The notes under the pieces were generated by a model. The model saw only the letters and a list, made by a program, of their open reading frames with translations. It had not been told where the DNA came from and did not search any database. From CAYNFR01 sp964616755 (GTDB taxonomy: Bacteria > Bacteroidota > Bacteroidia > Chitinophagales > Saprospiraceae): a DNA stretch of 64,000 nt. Positions 17,680 through 27,784 of the stretch are shown here, one piece after another. The DNA lies in assembly GCA_964616755.1 (NCBI GenBank), contig CAZTSI010000004.1:1-64000 (forward strand), in the 5' to 3' direction. Positions within the stretch are counted from its first letter, which is position 1, and every line of letters begins with the position of its first letter. The position numbers and the translations under genes were made by a program.

Positions 17680-19960
17680 TGGCAAAATTAATATTTCCCA
17701 AAGTACCATTATAAAAGCCATTGGTTAAGATAAAGCGCTCTCCCGTTTCAGGATCAGGAAATGGATTGCGCAGTTTGTAACCAAAATCAAATCGCAATAG
17801 AAAATAGTCAAAATCAGCCCGAAGTCCCCAGCCAATGCTCATGGCCATCTGATCAAACATGCTCGTGCTAATTTGCGCCCCTGGACGTGATACGTCATCT
17901 TTGAGTGTCCACACATTACCAGCATCTATAAAAAGCGCGCCCTCCCAAAACCAAAATAGATCGAAACGATATTCTGCATTCATTTCAAATTTTACCTCCC
18001 CAGTTTGAAAAAATGGTTGGCCGGGTCGAGGATTCAACATTGCTAGACTATGAGCACCTGGGCCAAGTTCTCTCAATTGCCATCCTCTGATGCTGTTTGG
18101 GCCGCCTACGAAATACTGTTTAACAAATGGAACTTCAACGCCACCTGTAAAGGGCACAGCTACGGCAGCATTCATCCTCGCAGCGAATGTAGAGCGATCT
18201 TTTATTTTTGTATTATAACGAAGATCCGCTTCGACTCTAATAAATTCTGCAAAATTTAAACCATACAATTTCCATTTTTCCTTATACGAACTGACGAGGT
18301 TTATGCTTTTATTTATGAAGTAATTTTCTAAACCTGACGCCTCAAAATTACCAATTATAGACAAACTAGTCTTTTTTCCGTAATCAATTTGTTTAAAATA
18401 CGATAGCTCTCGGATCAAAAATCCCGTCAATAAATAGTCATCAAAACTTTTGGCCAATAAAATATTGTTGGATAATATCTCGTCTCGAAAGCGCGCTTTT
18501 ATATCTGTATCTAACACACTAATTCCCAAGGGCTTATATACAAATCTATTTCTGTTATTAGGTTGATATGTATAGGCAAAGGACGTATTTACATCTCGAA
18601 GATTATAAAAATTCAAAATACTCGTATGGCCAAAATTGAAATCTATATCAGTATTAGTGATTTGCTTGTATTCTGAAATACTGGTTTCATCTAAAAAACC
18701 AAAAAATTTCAACAACCCAGAGATATCAAAAAATTTGACAATTTTTGGAACTTCAAATCGATTGTTAAATTGTAGACTCACAGAGTTAGCACTCAAATTA
18801 GAAATATTGAGTTCAAAAGTACCGTCAATACCAAAGCTATGCCGTATGGCTTTATTCTTAAAATTTCGATTCTGCATTCCAACAGAGCCATTAAATCCAA
18901 TGAGATCTTGATCACTTATTTGGTTGAAATTGGAGTAGAAAAAGTTCACCCCCATATCAAAAGCCCATTTGTTATCCCGAGTGGTCATGAAAATATTGTA
19001 ATTGTATAAGCTATCATCGGGATTCTTGAGAAAAGGATCTATCGTTACGAGCCGATAAGGGCTCAGGCGATATACGTTGCGGGTGGTTTGAAACTCGTCG
19101 CTTTTTTTATAGATACTACCAGGACGCAGCGATATAGCTCGATGTATTACCAAGGGATCGACTATGAACTGATCCGAACGAGCAAAATAGTGTAAGGATT
19201 CGATAGAATCTCGTAAAGCGAAAGAAGGAGATCCAGAAGCCAGGTGTTCCGTGAATACATTGACTTCTCCAATTGTAAATCTCTTGTGCTGTGTACCTAT
19301 AATTGGGCCATACAAGAAAAAACTCACATCCACCCCAGCCGCGGTGCTATCTCCTCGATATTCGACATAGTTGGCATTAAATTCGGCATAGCCATTATTC
19401 TTTATAGCCTCCACGATTCTTGTTCTCTCGCGGTCAAATAGTTGTGCATCAAGAGGAAAGCCGATCTTGATAATACTGTCCTCGGACTCAGGAGTAATCA
19501 AAGCAAGTAAGCGCTCATCTTCACTTTCGTATGTTAATGTGGAAATATAGGCTCTTGGCCCAAGGTCAATGTCATAGGTAAGCTCTATTTTTCTTCCTTT
19601 GATCACTTCTCGAAACCCAACTGTGCAATGGTAAAAGCCGCGATTATTTCGCAGATATTGTTGCATTGTTTCGGCCGTCTGTCGGGTAAGATTGGGGTTA
19701 TAGACTGTTAAGGGCTTACCATAGGTTCTTGGATTGAGAGGATTTTTCTTAACTGGCTGTTGTTTGACTAATCCTGCTAAATCTGACCTTATAGCGCCTT
19801 TGTTGACGCGAGTATCAGTGGTAATGAGGCGGAGAGTGCTCTTTGTGAGAGCGAGTTCTTCTTTTGGTAGATTCTTAAGACCACTACAAGACGTAAAGAT
19901 TAAAAGGAACGAAAGGATATAAACTATCTTTGCGTTCACCCTGATATGTTTATTCCGCAT
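17663..19960 (-). CDS. TamL-like BamA/TamA family outer-membrane lipoprotein
   Basis: A 765-residue BamA/TamA-superfamily protein. I start at ATG 19960 because it opens a lipoprotein signal (VYILSFLLIFTSC), as in the Bacteroidota TamL lipoproteins; longer in-frame starts exist at 19978 and 20074. POTRA-like domains occupy the N-terminal half, followed by a 16-stranded-barrel-type C-terminal region with the D15 motif GGPNSIRGW and a C-terminal aromatic strand. Expected in the outer membrane, working with a TamB-type protein, which is not in this window. Its start codon overlaps that of the divergent methyltransferase gene. Confidence 0.85.
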   Translation of the reverse strand: MRNKHIRVNAKIVYILSFLLIFTSCSGLKNLPKEELALTKSTLRLITTDTRVNKGAIRSDLAGLVKQQPVKKNPLNPRTYGKPLTVYNPNLTRQTAETMQQYLRNNRGFYHCTVGFREVIKGRKIELTYDIDLGPRAYISTLTYESEDERLLALITPESEDSIIKIGFPLDAQLFDRERTRIVEAIKNNGYAEFNANYVEYRGDSTAAGVDVSFFLYGPIIGTQHKRFTIGEVNVFTEHLASGSPSFALRDSIESLHYFARSDQFIVDPLVIHRAISLRPGSIYKKSDEFQTTRNVYRLSPYRLVTIDPFLKNPDDSLYNYNIFMTTRDNKWAFDMGVNFFYSNFNQISDQDLIGFNGSVGMQNRNFKNKAIRHSFGIDGTFELNISNLSANSVSLQFNNRFEVPKIVKFFDISGLLKFFGFLDETSISEYKQITNTDIDFNFGHTSILNFYNLRDVNTSFAYTYQPNNRNRFVYKPLGISVLDTDIKARFRDEILSNNILLAKSFDDYLLTGFLIRELSYFKQIDYGKKTSLSIIGNFEASGLENYFINKSINLVSSYKEKWKLYGLNFAEFIRVEADLRYNTKIKDRSTFAARMNAAVAVPFTGGVEVPFVKQYFVGGPNSIRGWQLRELGPGAHSLAMLNPRPGQPFFQTGEVKFEMNAEYRFDLFWFWEGALFIDAGNVWTLKDDVSRPGAQISTSMFDQMAMSIGWGLRADFDYFLLRFDFGYKLRNPFPDPETGERFILTNGFYNGTLGNINFAINYPF
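19925..19932 (+). promoter_or_regulatory. -7 box of a promoter for the TrmH-family gene
   Basis: TATCTTTG matches the Bacteroidota -7 consensus TAnnTTTG, 27 nt before the ATG of the methyltransferase gene. It lies within the 5' coding part of the opposing tamL-like gene. No good TTG -33 element is present at the right distance. Confidence 0.4.
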
Positions 19961-20726
19961 GATATCCAATTCCACCATAAAGCTCGTCCAATCACTTAAA
20001 CTTAAAAAGCACAGACAAAAGTATAGTCTTTTTTTACTCGAAGGTGATAAGGCGCTTAGAACTCTTGTGCTCACGGATCCTTTAATGGTGAAAGATATTA
20101 TAGTAGCTAGAAATGTGGTGATAAATAGCGATTTATTAAGCCTATTGCCGCATACTAAAGTTCACGAAGCATCTGTTCATCAATTGCGCGATTTAAGTTC
20201 GTTTCAGACGGGCGCTGAGTTGATAGCGATTTGCTCCTATAACGAACATCCATTAGAACATCTAACTAAGGCAAGACGATTGATTTATCTTGATGATGTT
20301 CAAGATCCTGGAAATGTCGGCACGATCATACGCTTGGCTGACTGGTACGGTCTCGATGCAGTAGTGCGCAGTCCAGGTTCGGCGGATTTTTATAATCCTA
20401 AAACAGTGCAAAGTACAATGGGGAGCATTGCGTCGTGCTTACTTTATACAGCAGCCCCCAAAGAGGTCTTAGGTTTGACCAAGGTTCCCATAATGGTATC
20501 AAGCTTATCAGGGTCGTCGAAACCTCCCAAAATAGACTTGTCTTCTTTCTGTTTGGTCATTGGCAATGAAAGCACAGGAATACAAGACTTTTGGTTTCAA
20601 AATTTCGACCATAACTATTTGATAGCTGGCGCATCGACCCGAAAAGCGGATTCACTTAATGCGGCTATTAGTTGTGCTATACTTTTGGATCGTCTAAGTC
20701 TAGTGACAAACCTTCGCACTACATAA
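19959..20726 (+). CDS. TrmH/SpoU-family RNA 2'-O-methyltransferase
   Basis: A 255-residue SPOUT methyltransferase with the N-terminal substrate-binding domain seen in RlmB/TrmH-like enzymes (SLKLKKHRQKYSLFLLEGDKAL, residues about 11-32) and the knot motifs: VQDPGNVGTIIRLADW, then FCLVIGNESTGI, then the final LNAAISCAILLDRL. It methylates ribose in rRNA or tRNA; the target cannot be told from sequence. The start ATG overlaps the divergent tamL-like start. The last 8 nt overlap the 3' end of the opposing TlpA-like gene. Confidence 0.9.
   Translation: MISNSTIKLVQSLKLKKHRQKYSLFLLEGDKALRTLVLTDPLMVKDIIVARNVVINSDLLSLLPHTKVHEASVHQLRDLSSFQTGAELIAICSYNEHPLEHLTKARRLIYLDDVQDPGNVGTIIRLADWYGLDAVVRSPGSADFYNPKTVQSTMGSIASCLLYTAAPKEVLGLTKVPIMVSSLSGSSKPPKIDLSSFCLVIGNESTGIQDFWFQNFDHNYLIAGASTRKADSLNAAISCAILLDRLSLVTNLRTT
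20016..20023 (-). promoter_or_regulatory. possible -7 box for the tamL-like gene
   Basis: On the minus strand this reads TACTTTTG, matching TAnnTTTG, 56 nt upstream of the proposed tamL start and inside the methyltransferase coding sequence. The -33 position has only a partial match, so this is tentative. Confidence 0.3.
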
Positions 20727-21813
20727 GTGATTTCACAGCTTCCTCCAGATTTCCTCGAGGATTTATTGCTGCAATCTTACCTTCACGATCTATTAAGAAA
20801 GTACGCGGTATACTTCGAACACCATAGATCGCAGCACCCGCTGAACTCCATTTTTTCAAATCGCTCACATGCGTATCCCATTTTAAATTATCTTGTTGAA
20901 TAGCCGCTACCCATCTCTCCTTTTGTGAGCGCATCATGTTATCCAACTGATCAGAGGGATAACGCTGGCTCGTAGCATCATCTATCCCATCTAATGACAC
21001 ACTAAAAACCGTAAAACCGCTAGAGGCATATTTGTCATATACCCGCACGACATTTGGATTTTCTTTTCGACAAGGGCCGCACCATGCCGCCCAGAAATCT
21101 AATAAAACGACCTTTCCTCTTAATTCCGAGAGCTTTCTGGGCTTGCCATTGACATCTGGAAGAGAAATATCTGGAGCAATTTCACCGACTTTCACCTTTT
21201 CAAGTGACATTCTCTGTTGATATGCTTGTTCGATAGTTAAGGCGAAGTTTGAATAGGTAGGCGTCAACTCAAAGCTCGGATAACTTGAAGCTAAACGTTG
21301 CGCAACCGTCTTATGCAAGGCATAAAATTCATCTGTGCCACCAAAAAATTGAGTAGCAATCATCATCGCAACAATAGGATCAGCCTCTTTTTCAACATAA
21401 GAGGTTAAATCTTGAACAGATTTTTCGCCACGAGCAAAGGAACTAATCGTATTGACTAATGCCTGCGAAGTAGGTGAGCCACTGACTGAAAAGTTAAAAT
21501 TAGGTAATTCATTTAAGCTGCCATTAATGATAATTTCTTTCTCACTGCCGTCTAAGATAAGATATGCACTTTGAGCGCCTATTCGAACGCGATAGATGCC
21601 TTGGGGAATAACTTTTTCTGAACTTAGTGTAAAATTACCGGAACCATCCGTCTCAGAGCGAAGGACAATATTGTTGGATCCTTCAATAGGATCAACTTTA
21701 TCAAAATAAACAGAAAGATTAGGCGCATCGGAAATAGTGCCTTTGACCTTTAAGCCAGTTGAGTTACAACTTATCAAAACAATGCTTATTATAGCGAAGA
21801 AGTAGCGTATCAT
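20719..21813 (-). CDS. TlpA-like thioredoxin-fold lipoprotein (DUF4369 N-terminal domain)
   Basis: A 364-residue lipoprotein (signal ending VLISC, Cys about 16). A DUF4369-type beta domain covers about residues 20-120, and a TlpA/ResA thioredoxin-like domain the last 150, with redox motif WCGPC (in FWAAWCGPCRKE). These proteins reduce or isomerise disulfides, or support cytochrome maturation, on the outer face of the inner membrane. The cis-Pro motif appears as SIPRTFLI. It stands alone, divergent from purL. Confidence 0.85.
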   Translation of the reverse strand: MIRYFFAIISIVLISCNSTGLKVKGTISDAPNLSVYFDKVDPIEGSNNIVLRSETDGSGNFTLSSEKVIPQGIYRVRIGAQSAYLILDGSEKEIIINGSLNELPNFNFSVSGSPTSQALVNTISSFARGEKSVQDLTSYVEKEADPIVAMMIATQFFGGTDEFYALHKTVAQRLASSYPSFELTPTYSNFALTIEQAYQQRMSLEKVKVGEIAPDISLPDVNGKPRKLSELRGKVVLLDFWAAWCGPCRKENPNVVRVYDKYASSGFTVFSVSLDGIDDATSQRYPSDQLDNMMRSQKERWVAAIQQDNLKWDTHVSDLKKWSSAGAAIYGVRSIPRTFLIDREGKIAAINPRGNLEEAVKSLM

Positions 21814-22014
21814 AGTACGAGTGTTTTATATATGTGCGAAAATACGACTGATTAGACCAAAAACGCTAGTTATTAGGCTCATATTTTATGTTACGGGTAT
21901 CTTAATGAACGAAAACAAATGGCAAAAACTCCTAATAGATAAATGCTTCATAAGATATCAGCTTTATATAAATTATTGAGACCTTTGCCCCACCGACCTA
22001 TACACCACTAGCTT

Positions 22015-25000
22015 ATGAACATATTTTTCGGACAAGAAACTAACGACGTTTTTGTCATTCAAGTGAATGAACCTTTAATTGATGCTGATCAGCAAAAATT
22101 GGTTTGGCTTTTTGACGGAAAACAAAGATTAGAAAAGAGTGAAATCATCGGCGACTTTATCGGACCTCGAGCGGCAATGGTTACCCCTTGGAGTACAAAT
22201 GCAGTGGAGATTACTGAAAATATGGGAATTCAGGGTATTCTGAGAATAGAGCGGTTTATCACGGCTGAGGAGGAATTATGTTTTGACCCAATGTTAATGC
22301 AGCGATATCATAAATTGGATCAAGATATATTTACAATTCACCGAGTACCTGATCCAGTTTTGGAGATTGAAGACATTGCGACCTATAATGTTCAAGAGGG
22401 TCTTTCTTTGAATACAGAAGAAATTGATTATTTACACGCATTATCGCAACGATTAGGTCGAAGATTGACAGATTCTGAAGTTTTTGGATTTTCTCAGGTC
22501 AATAGTGAGCATTGTCGGCACAAAATCTTCAATGGTACTTTTGTCATTGATGGGGTAGAACAACCTTCTACCTTATTTGAACTGATCAAAAAAACCTCTA
22601 AAGTAAATCCTCAGAATATCATCTCCGCGTATAAAGACAATGTAGCTTTTGTGAGTGGCACCACGGCGATCCAATTTGCCCCAATACTTGCGGACCAGCC
22701 TTCTTTTTATGAAAAGAAGACATTTAACGCAGTATTCTCGCTAAAGGCTGAAACGCATAACTTCCCAACTACCGTCGAACCATTCAGCGGTGCCGCGACT
22801 GGGGCGGGCGGTGAAATTAGAGACCGAATGGCTGGTGGCAAAGGTTCTATTCCTTCAGCCGGAACGGCGGTATACATGACTTCTTATAGCAGACTAAAGG
22901 AAGATCGACCTTGGGAAAAATGTATTGCAGAGAGACCTTGGATGTATCAAACTCCTCTAGATATCCTTATTAAAGCCTCAAATGGTGCCTCCGACTTTGG
23001 CAATAAATTTGGTCAACCTTTGATTTGTGGATCCTTATTGACTTTTGAACATGAAGAAAATGATCAAATAACTGCTTTTGACAAGGTCATTATGTTAGCC
23101 GGGGGTATTGGATATGCCAAGGTCGAACAGGCTTTAAAAAAGACACCTCAAAAAGATAGTCGAATTATCGTTATGGGGGGTGACAATTATCGTATCGGTA
23201 TGGGTGGCGCGGCTGTTTCTTCGGCAGATACAGGACAATCAGGTTTAGGCATTGAACTTAATGCCGTTCAGCGGTCCAATCCTGAAATGCAAAAGCGCGT
23301 GGCCAATGCCATTAGAGCATTGGTCGAATCTGAGGATAATCCAATTGTATCTATTCATGATCATGGTGCAGGTGGGCATCTCAACTGCCTATCGGAATTA
23401 GTGGAATCCAGCGGGGGCATAATTGATTTGGATCGTCTTCCCTTGGGGGATCCTACACTGTCGGCAAGAGAAATTATCGGCAATGAATCGCAAGAACGTA
23501 TGGGATTAGTAATAGCGTCAGAGGATCTGCCCTTGTTAGAACGAATAGCCTTGCGTGAACGTGCACCTTTGCATAATGTAGGAATCGTAACAGATGACCA
23601 TCGTTTCGTTATTCGTGATGCCACTAAAGATCAATGGCCAATGAATCTAGCGCTTCATGACATGTTTGGCAACCCACCTAAAACCATACTTGAAGACAGT
23701 ACGCCAAAGCCAAAACGCTCTGATCTGGATTATGACCCTAGTAAAATATATACCTATTTACACCATGTCCTCAGACTAGAAGCAGTTGCCTGCAAAGACT
23801 GGCTAACGAATAAGGTGGATCGCTGTGTCGGTGGTCGTGTCGCCAAACAACAATGCGTAGGACCACTCCAATTGCCCCTCAATAATTGTGGCGTTATGGC
23901 AATAGATTTTGACGGTAACGAGGGTATAGCAACATCTATCGGTCACGCACCTGGTGCATCTTTAATCAATCCTGAAGCTGGCGCGAGGCTGGCCATCGTG
24001 GAGGCCTTGACAAACTTGATTTGGGCACCCTTAAAAGAGGGTATTCGATCGGTTTCCTTATCGGCAAACTGGATGTGGCCGTGTCGAAATCAAGGGGAAG
24101 ATGCTCGCTTGTATCAAGCAGTATTAGCGGTGTCTGACTTTGCGTGTGCATTAGGCATAAATATTCCGACAGGAAAAGACTCGCTGTCGATGAAGCAGAA
24201 ATATAAAGATCGCTCGGTCATATCGCCTGGTACTGTTGTTATAAGTTCGATAGGTCACTGCACGGATCACACCGCTGTAGTTGAGCCTTTGGCCAGAATA
24301 GGTGCAGGGTCGTTGTATTATATTGATTTATCAGATGGCCAATTCGCTTTGGGTGGTTCTTCACTGTCGCAAACCCTTTCTGGAATAGGTATTCACAGTC
24401 CGGATAGTGCCGATGCCCAAACCATTGCGAAGGCCTTTAATGAAATTCAGGGATATATCAAAAAAGGTAATATTAAGGCGGGTCACGATATTGGGTCTGG
24501 TGGGCTAATTACGACGCTACTCGAGCTTTTCTTCGCACAAGTGGGGGTAGGGGCCAACTTGCGTTTAGATGCTATTGCTACTGCTGATGATGTGTCTATA
24601 CTTTTCTCCGAAGGACCAGGGCTGGTAGTGCAATCCGATATTGCTCTAGATCAATGTGCAGAGCTTCAAGGAGTTGCCATATATAATATTGGTGAGGTGG
24701 TACATTCAGATATTATTCAACTTAAGACAAGGTACCGAGAATATCAATTTGATATTCCAAGCTTAAGGGATGCATGGTATGAAACCTCATTCCTGTTAGA
24801 TCAACATCAGACAGCAGGAATTTTGGCAAAAGTTCGATATGATTCTTACCATCAACAAGCGTTGAGATTTGTATTTCCCTCTTGGCATACAGGTGTAAAA
24901 CCAGCACCATTCAAGGGCTTTCGCCCAATTGCGGCTATTCTTAGAGAAAAAGGGAGCAATTCGGAGCGTGAAATGGCACACGCCCTTTACTTAGCAGGAT

Positions 25001-25671
25001 GGAATGTGCGTGATGTTCATATGACTGATATTATTAGTGGACGCGAAAAATTGGATGATGTTCGTTTTTTAGGAGCGGTCGGGGGTTTTTCAAATTCAGA
25101 TGTATTGGGTTCAGCAAAAGGTTGGGCGGGCTCTATTTTATACAATGAAATGGCTAAGGATACCTTGGATCGTTTTTTTGCCCGCGAAGATGTGTTGAGT
25201 ATTGGTATATGCAATGGATGTCAACTATTCATGGAGTTAGACTTGATTAATCCGCATCATGATCAGCGTGCATTCATGACATTTAACGATTCACTTAAGC
25301 ATGAGAGCGCGTTTACTTCTGTTGTGATTTCAGAGAACACCTCTGTAATGCTCGGCAATTTAGCAGGAAGCCATTTGGGCGTGTGGATTTCACATGGTGA
25401 AGGCAAGTTTGTATTGCCTGAAAAAGAAGACTATTATCATATAGTGGCCAAGTATGGCTACGATTCCTATCCGGCCAATCCTAATGGAAGCGATTATAAT
25501 GTTGCCATGCTCTGTAGTCATGATGGTCGCCATTTGGTAACAATGCCGCATATAGAACGTTCTATTTTCAGATGGAACTGGGCGTATTATCCTATGGATC
25601 GCTCTGATAAAATATCTCCATGGATTCAAGCTTTTATCAATGCAAGAGAATGGGTCGAGAATAATCTATAA
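22015..25671 (+). CDS. purL: phosphoribosylformylglycinamidine synthase, single-chain form
   Basis: A 1218-residue large-type FGAM synthase that converts FGAR, glutamine and ATP to FGAM in purine synthesis. It carries an N-terminal PurS-like domain, a linker, two AIRS-like halves (SEHCRHKIFNG near residue 164; SLKAETHNFPTTVEPFSGAATG near 242) and a C-terminal glutaminase with the nucleophile in GICNGCQLFMEL and a His/Glu pair in MPHIERS. Length is close to the roughly 1290 residues of the enterobacterial enzyme. It has no visible purine riboswitch in the 201-nt upstream gap and stands as a single gene. Confidence 0.97.
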   Translation: MNIFFGQETNDVFVIQVNEPLIDADQQKLVWLFDGKQRLEKSEIIGDFIGPRAAMVTPWSTNAVEITENMGIQGILRIERFITAEEELCFDPMLMQRYHKLDQDIFTIHRVPDPVLEIEDIATYNVQEGLSLNTEEIDYLHALSQRLGRRLTDSEVFGFSQVNSEHCRHKIFNGTFVIDGVEQPSTLFELIKKTSKVNPQNIISAYKDNVAFVSGTTAIQFAPILADQPSFYEKKTFNAVFSLKAETHNFPTTVEPFSGAATGAGGEIRDRMAGGKGSIPSAGTAVYMTSYSRLKEDRPWEKCIAERPWMYQTPLDILIKASNGASDFGNKFGQPLICGSLLTFEHEENDQITAFDKVIMLAGGIGYAKVEQALKKTPQKDSRIIVMGGDNYRIGMGGAAVSSADTGQSGLGIELNAVQRSNPEMQKRVANAIRALVESEDNPIVSIHDHGAGGHLNCLSELVESSGGIIDLDRLPLGDPTLSAREIIGNESQERMGLVIASEDLPLLERIALRERAPLHNVGIVTDDHRFVIRDATKDQWPMNLALHDMFGNPPKTILEDSTPKPKRSDLDYDPSKIYTYLHHVLRLEAVACKDWLTNKVDRCVGGRVAKQQCVGPLQLPLNNCGVMAIDFDGNEGIATSIGHAPGASLINPEAGARLAIVEALTNLIWAPLKEGIRSVSLSANWMWPCRNQGEDARLYQAVLAVSDFACALGINIPTGKDSLSMKQKYKDRSVISPGTVVISSIGHCTDHTAVVEPLARIGAGSLYYIDLSDGQFALGGSSLSQTLSGIGIHSPDSADAQTIAKAFNEIQGYIKKGNIKAGHDIGSGGLITTLLELFFAQVGVGANLRLDAIATADDVSILFSEGPGLVVQSDIALDQCAELQGVAIYNIGEVVHSDIIQLKTRYREYQFDIPSLRDAWYETSFLLDQHQTAGILAKVRYDSYHQQALRFVFPSWHTGVKPAPFKGFRPIAAILREKGSNSEREMAHALYLAGWNVRDVHMTDIISGREKLDDVRFLGAVGGFSNSDVLGSAKGWAGSILYNEMAKDTLDRFFAREDVLSIGICNGCQLFMELDLINPHHDQRAFMTFNDSLKHESAFTSVVISENTSVMLGNLAGSHLGVWISHGEGKFVLPEKEDYYHIVAKYGYDSYPANPNGSDYNVAMLCSHDGRHLVTMPHIERSIFRWNWAYYPMDRSDKISPWIQAFINAREWVENNL

Positions 25672-25710
25672 AAATTCTACTCGAGACTTGATTTGATAAT
25701 TATTTATGCT

Positions 25711-26322
25711 TTAGCCGATTAGATAGTTTAAACTGAAGAATAAAACGAGGTAAATCCATAGACCATCCAAGAAATGCCAGTAAATGCTTAGGACAGTGAG
25801 TTTCCTTTTTTTGTCAGGATCAGACAGATATAACAAAACACTTGCAGGCTCAATTAATCGTTTCCGCGCATCAAAAATGAAATAGCCCATGAAAGGTATA
25901 CCAGCGATAACATGCACAAAATGTATGCCGCTTATCACATATAGATAACTTGTCAAAGTACTACTGCTCAATCCATTATTCACGGCATACATTTGTTGCC
26001 AGGCGATAATTTGGCTAATAAGAAAAACGACAGTGAGCCCTAAGGTTATCCATAATTGCCGCTTATAAAGACTGGTTTCATCTTGTTCGTAGCAAATTTT
26101 AGTTTTACGCAAGCTGTAGCTAGCAAGTAGGAGAAATAGACTATTCGCATAAAATAACCAAGGAACAGAAATTGGGGATTGACCATTTTGTACTCTTGAA
26201 TATAAGTAGGCCAAAGAAAAACCCAAAAATAGCGCGGTCACACTAGCCAAGATCAGCGTAATCAAAATATACAACGGGTGCACGAGATAATTGCGCTCTT
26301 GTGTGAATTGTCTTTTGTTCAT
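25711..26322 (-). CDS. heme-copper oxidase subunit III family protein
   Basis: A 203-residue integral membrane protein with five predicted helices, typical of the short cytochrome c/quinol oxidase subunit III family. The helix with SGIHFVHVIAGIPF contains the family His residues, and the last helix (YWHFLDGLWIYLVLFF) ends the family signature. No subunit I or II gene is nearby, so it either serves an oxidase encoded elsewhere or has become independent. It faces purL tail to tail and is followed upstream by tilS. Confidence 0.8.
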   Translation of the reverse strand: MNKRQFTQERNYLVHPLYILITLILASVTALFLGFSLAYLYSRVQNGQSPISVPWLFYANSLFLLLASYSLRKTKICYEQDETSLYKRQLWITLGLTVVFLISQIIAWQQMYAVNNGLSSSTLTSYLYVISGIHFVHVIAGIPFMGYFIFDARKRLIEPASVLLYLSDPDKKRKLTVLSIYWHFLDGLWIYLVLFFSLNYLIG

Positions 26323-26361
26323 AGGTCATAAACAGTACTCATGGCAAGTTGTTGACACGAT

Positions 26362-27702
26362 TTAGACTTGTTCGATCCATTCTAGGCTAAGGATATTTTT
26401 GGTAGTAGCTTGGACGCGGACTCGGTGATCAAGCCTTCTTGAAATCAACCAAATTGGGCCTTCGTCATCCACAAGTATTAGTTGATCTTGTTTGTCGAAC
26501 AGCGATAATTTCATGTCAGTCAATATGTCTGAGACCAATTTTCTTTGTCCAGGCATGCCCAGAGGAGATATTTTATCACCAACAGAAGTTTGACGAAGGC
26601 ATAATGGCCATTTCAGTTGATCCGCATCCACATATTCTTTATTAGGCGAAGTAGATTTAACGTATTTGTCGACTACTGAAAACAGTAGAGAGCCTGCGTT
26701 AGTAACTATACGCAAGCATTCTAAGGGAATCTGTATCCGAATGTTTTGAAGTGTTTTCTTGGCTCTTATAACTAAATACTCTCTGTCTAGCAGCATGATA
26801 TGTGTATCAGAATCTACAATAGCGCCAGAATGGCTAGATAATTTGAGCAAGTCTTTTAGTTGGTTGATGTTAAAGCCAAATTCTTTACATTGATAATATA
26901 AAAAGCTTTCCACACCGCGCAATTTGCGAAGGTCTGAGATAGGGCCAATCCTTAGGGGTTCCTCCTTTGACACAAATCGTTGTTTATATTCTTCAACCGT
27001 ATGAAGGGCTAGATGATGCTCATTTTCAAGTAATTGTATAGAAGTGTTAAGACTTTCGAGGGCAGATGGCCATCGCTGAAGCAGAGGAGAGAGTACGTGC
27101 TGACGCACAAAATTTCGATCATAATTGTCTTGATCATTCGAACTATCGTGTCGCCATTTTATACCAGCATTACGTGCATAGGTTTCGATTTCAGCACGTG
27201 TCACATCCAATAGCGGGCGTCCTATATTTGTCTCTCGAGGTTTTAGCGAAGTCAACCCCTTGGCCCCACTTCCTCTCATCAAATGGAGGAAAAATGTTTC
27301 TAACTTGTCATTTTGTGTATGAGCCGTACAACACAAAGTTAATGAGTGCTCTTGCATCACTTGGGCAAAAAATGCATACCGGATTTCTCGTGCCTTCGCC
27401 TGTAGATTAGATTGTTTTAGAGAAGCGAGAGTGGCATCATCGACAACATATGTATGCATGGGAAGTCCTTTTGAAGAACAAAACTCTTGAATAAATGCTT
27501 CATCTTTCACCGAATCTTCTCCCCTAAGCCGATAGTTGACATGGGCTACTTCGTAATGAAATCCTAACTGAAGCATAATATCCGCAAGTACCATCGAGTC
27601 AAGACCACCGCTTAAAGCTAATAGGATGTTATCATTAACATAACATTCAACTTCTAGGTCTAGATAACTTCTTACTTTTGATATTATGTCCTTTATTTGC
27701 AA
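26362..27702 (-). CDS. tilS: tRNA(Ile)-lysidine synthetase
   Basis: A 446-residue enzyme that adds lysine to C34 of tRNA-Ile2 so that it reads AUA. The PP-loop ATP motif is LALSGGLDSMVLAD near residue 28. The HTQNDKLETFFLHLMRGSG block and the C-terminal TilS domain (KISPLGMPGQRKLVSDILTD) confirm it. This is an essential gene. It is divergent from the lipoprotein-mltG pair. Confidence 0.95.
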   Translation of the reverse strand: MQIKDIISKVRSYLDLEVECYVNDNILLALSGGLDSMVLADIMLQLGFHYEVAHVNYRLRGEDSVKDEAFIQEFCSSKGLPMHTYVVDDATLASLKQSNLQAKAREIRYAFFAQVMQEHSLTLCCTAHTQNDKLETFFLHLMRGSGAKGLTSLKPRETNIGRPLLDVTRAEIETYARNAGIKWRHDSSNDQDNYDRNFVRQHVLSPLLQRWPSALESLNTSIQLLENEHHLALHTVEEYKQRFVSKEEPLRIGPISDLRKLRGVESFLYYQCKEFGFNINQLKDLLKLSSHSGAIVDSDTHIMLLDREYLVIRAKKTLQNIRIQIPLECLRIVTNAGSLLFSVVDKYVKSTSPNKEYVDADQLKWPLCLRQTSVGDKISPLGMPGQRKLVSDILTDMKLSLFDKQDQLILVDDEGPIWLISRRLDHRVRVQATTKNILSLEWIEQV

Positions 27703-27784
27703 AATGATTCAGATGTTGACCTAAAAATAATTCCCTAAAGGTGAAACTTTGTTCTTTAAACAAATCAAATTAATATTGATAACC

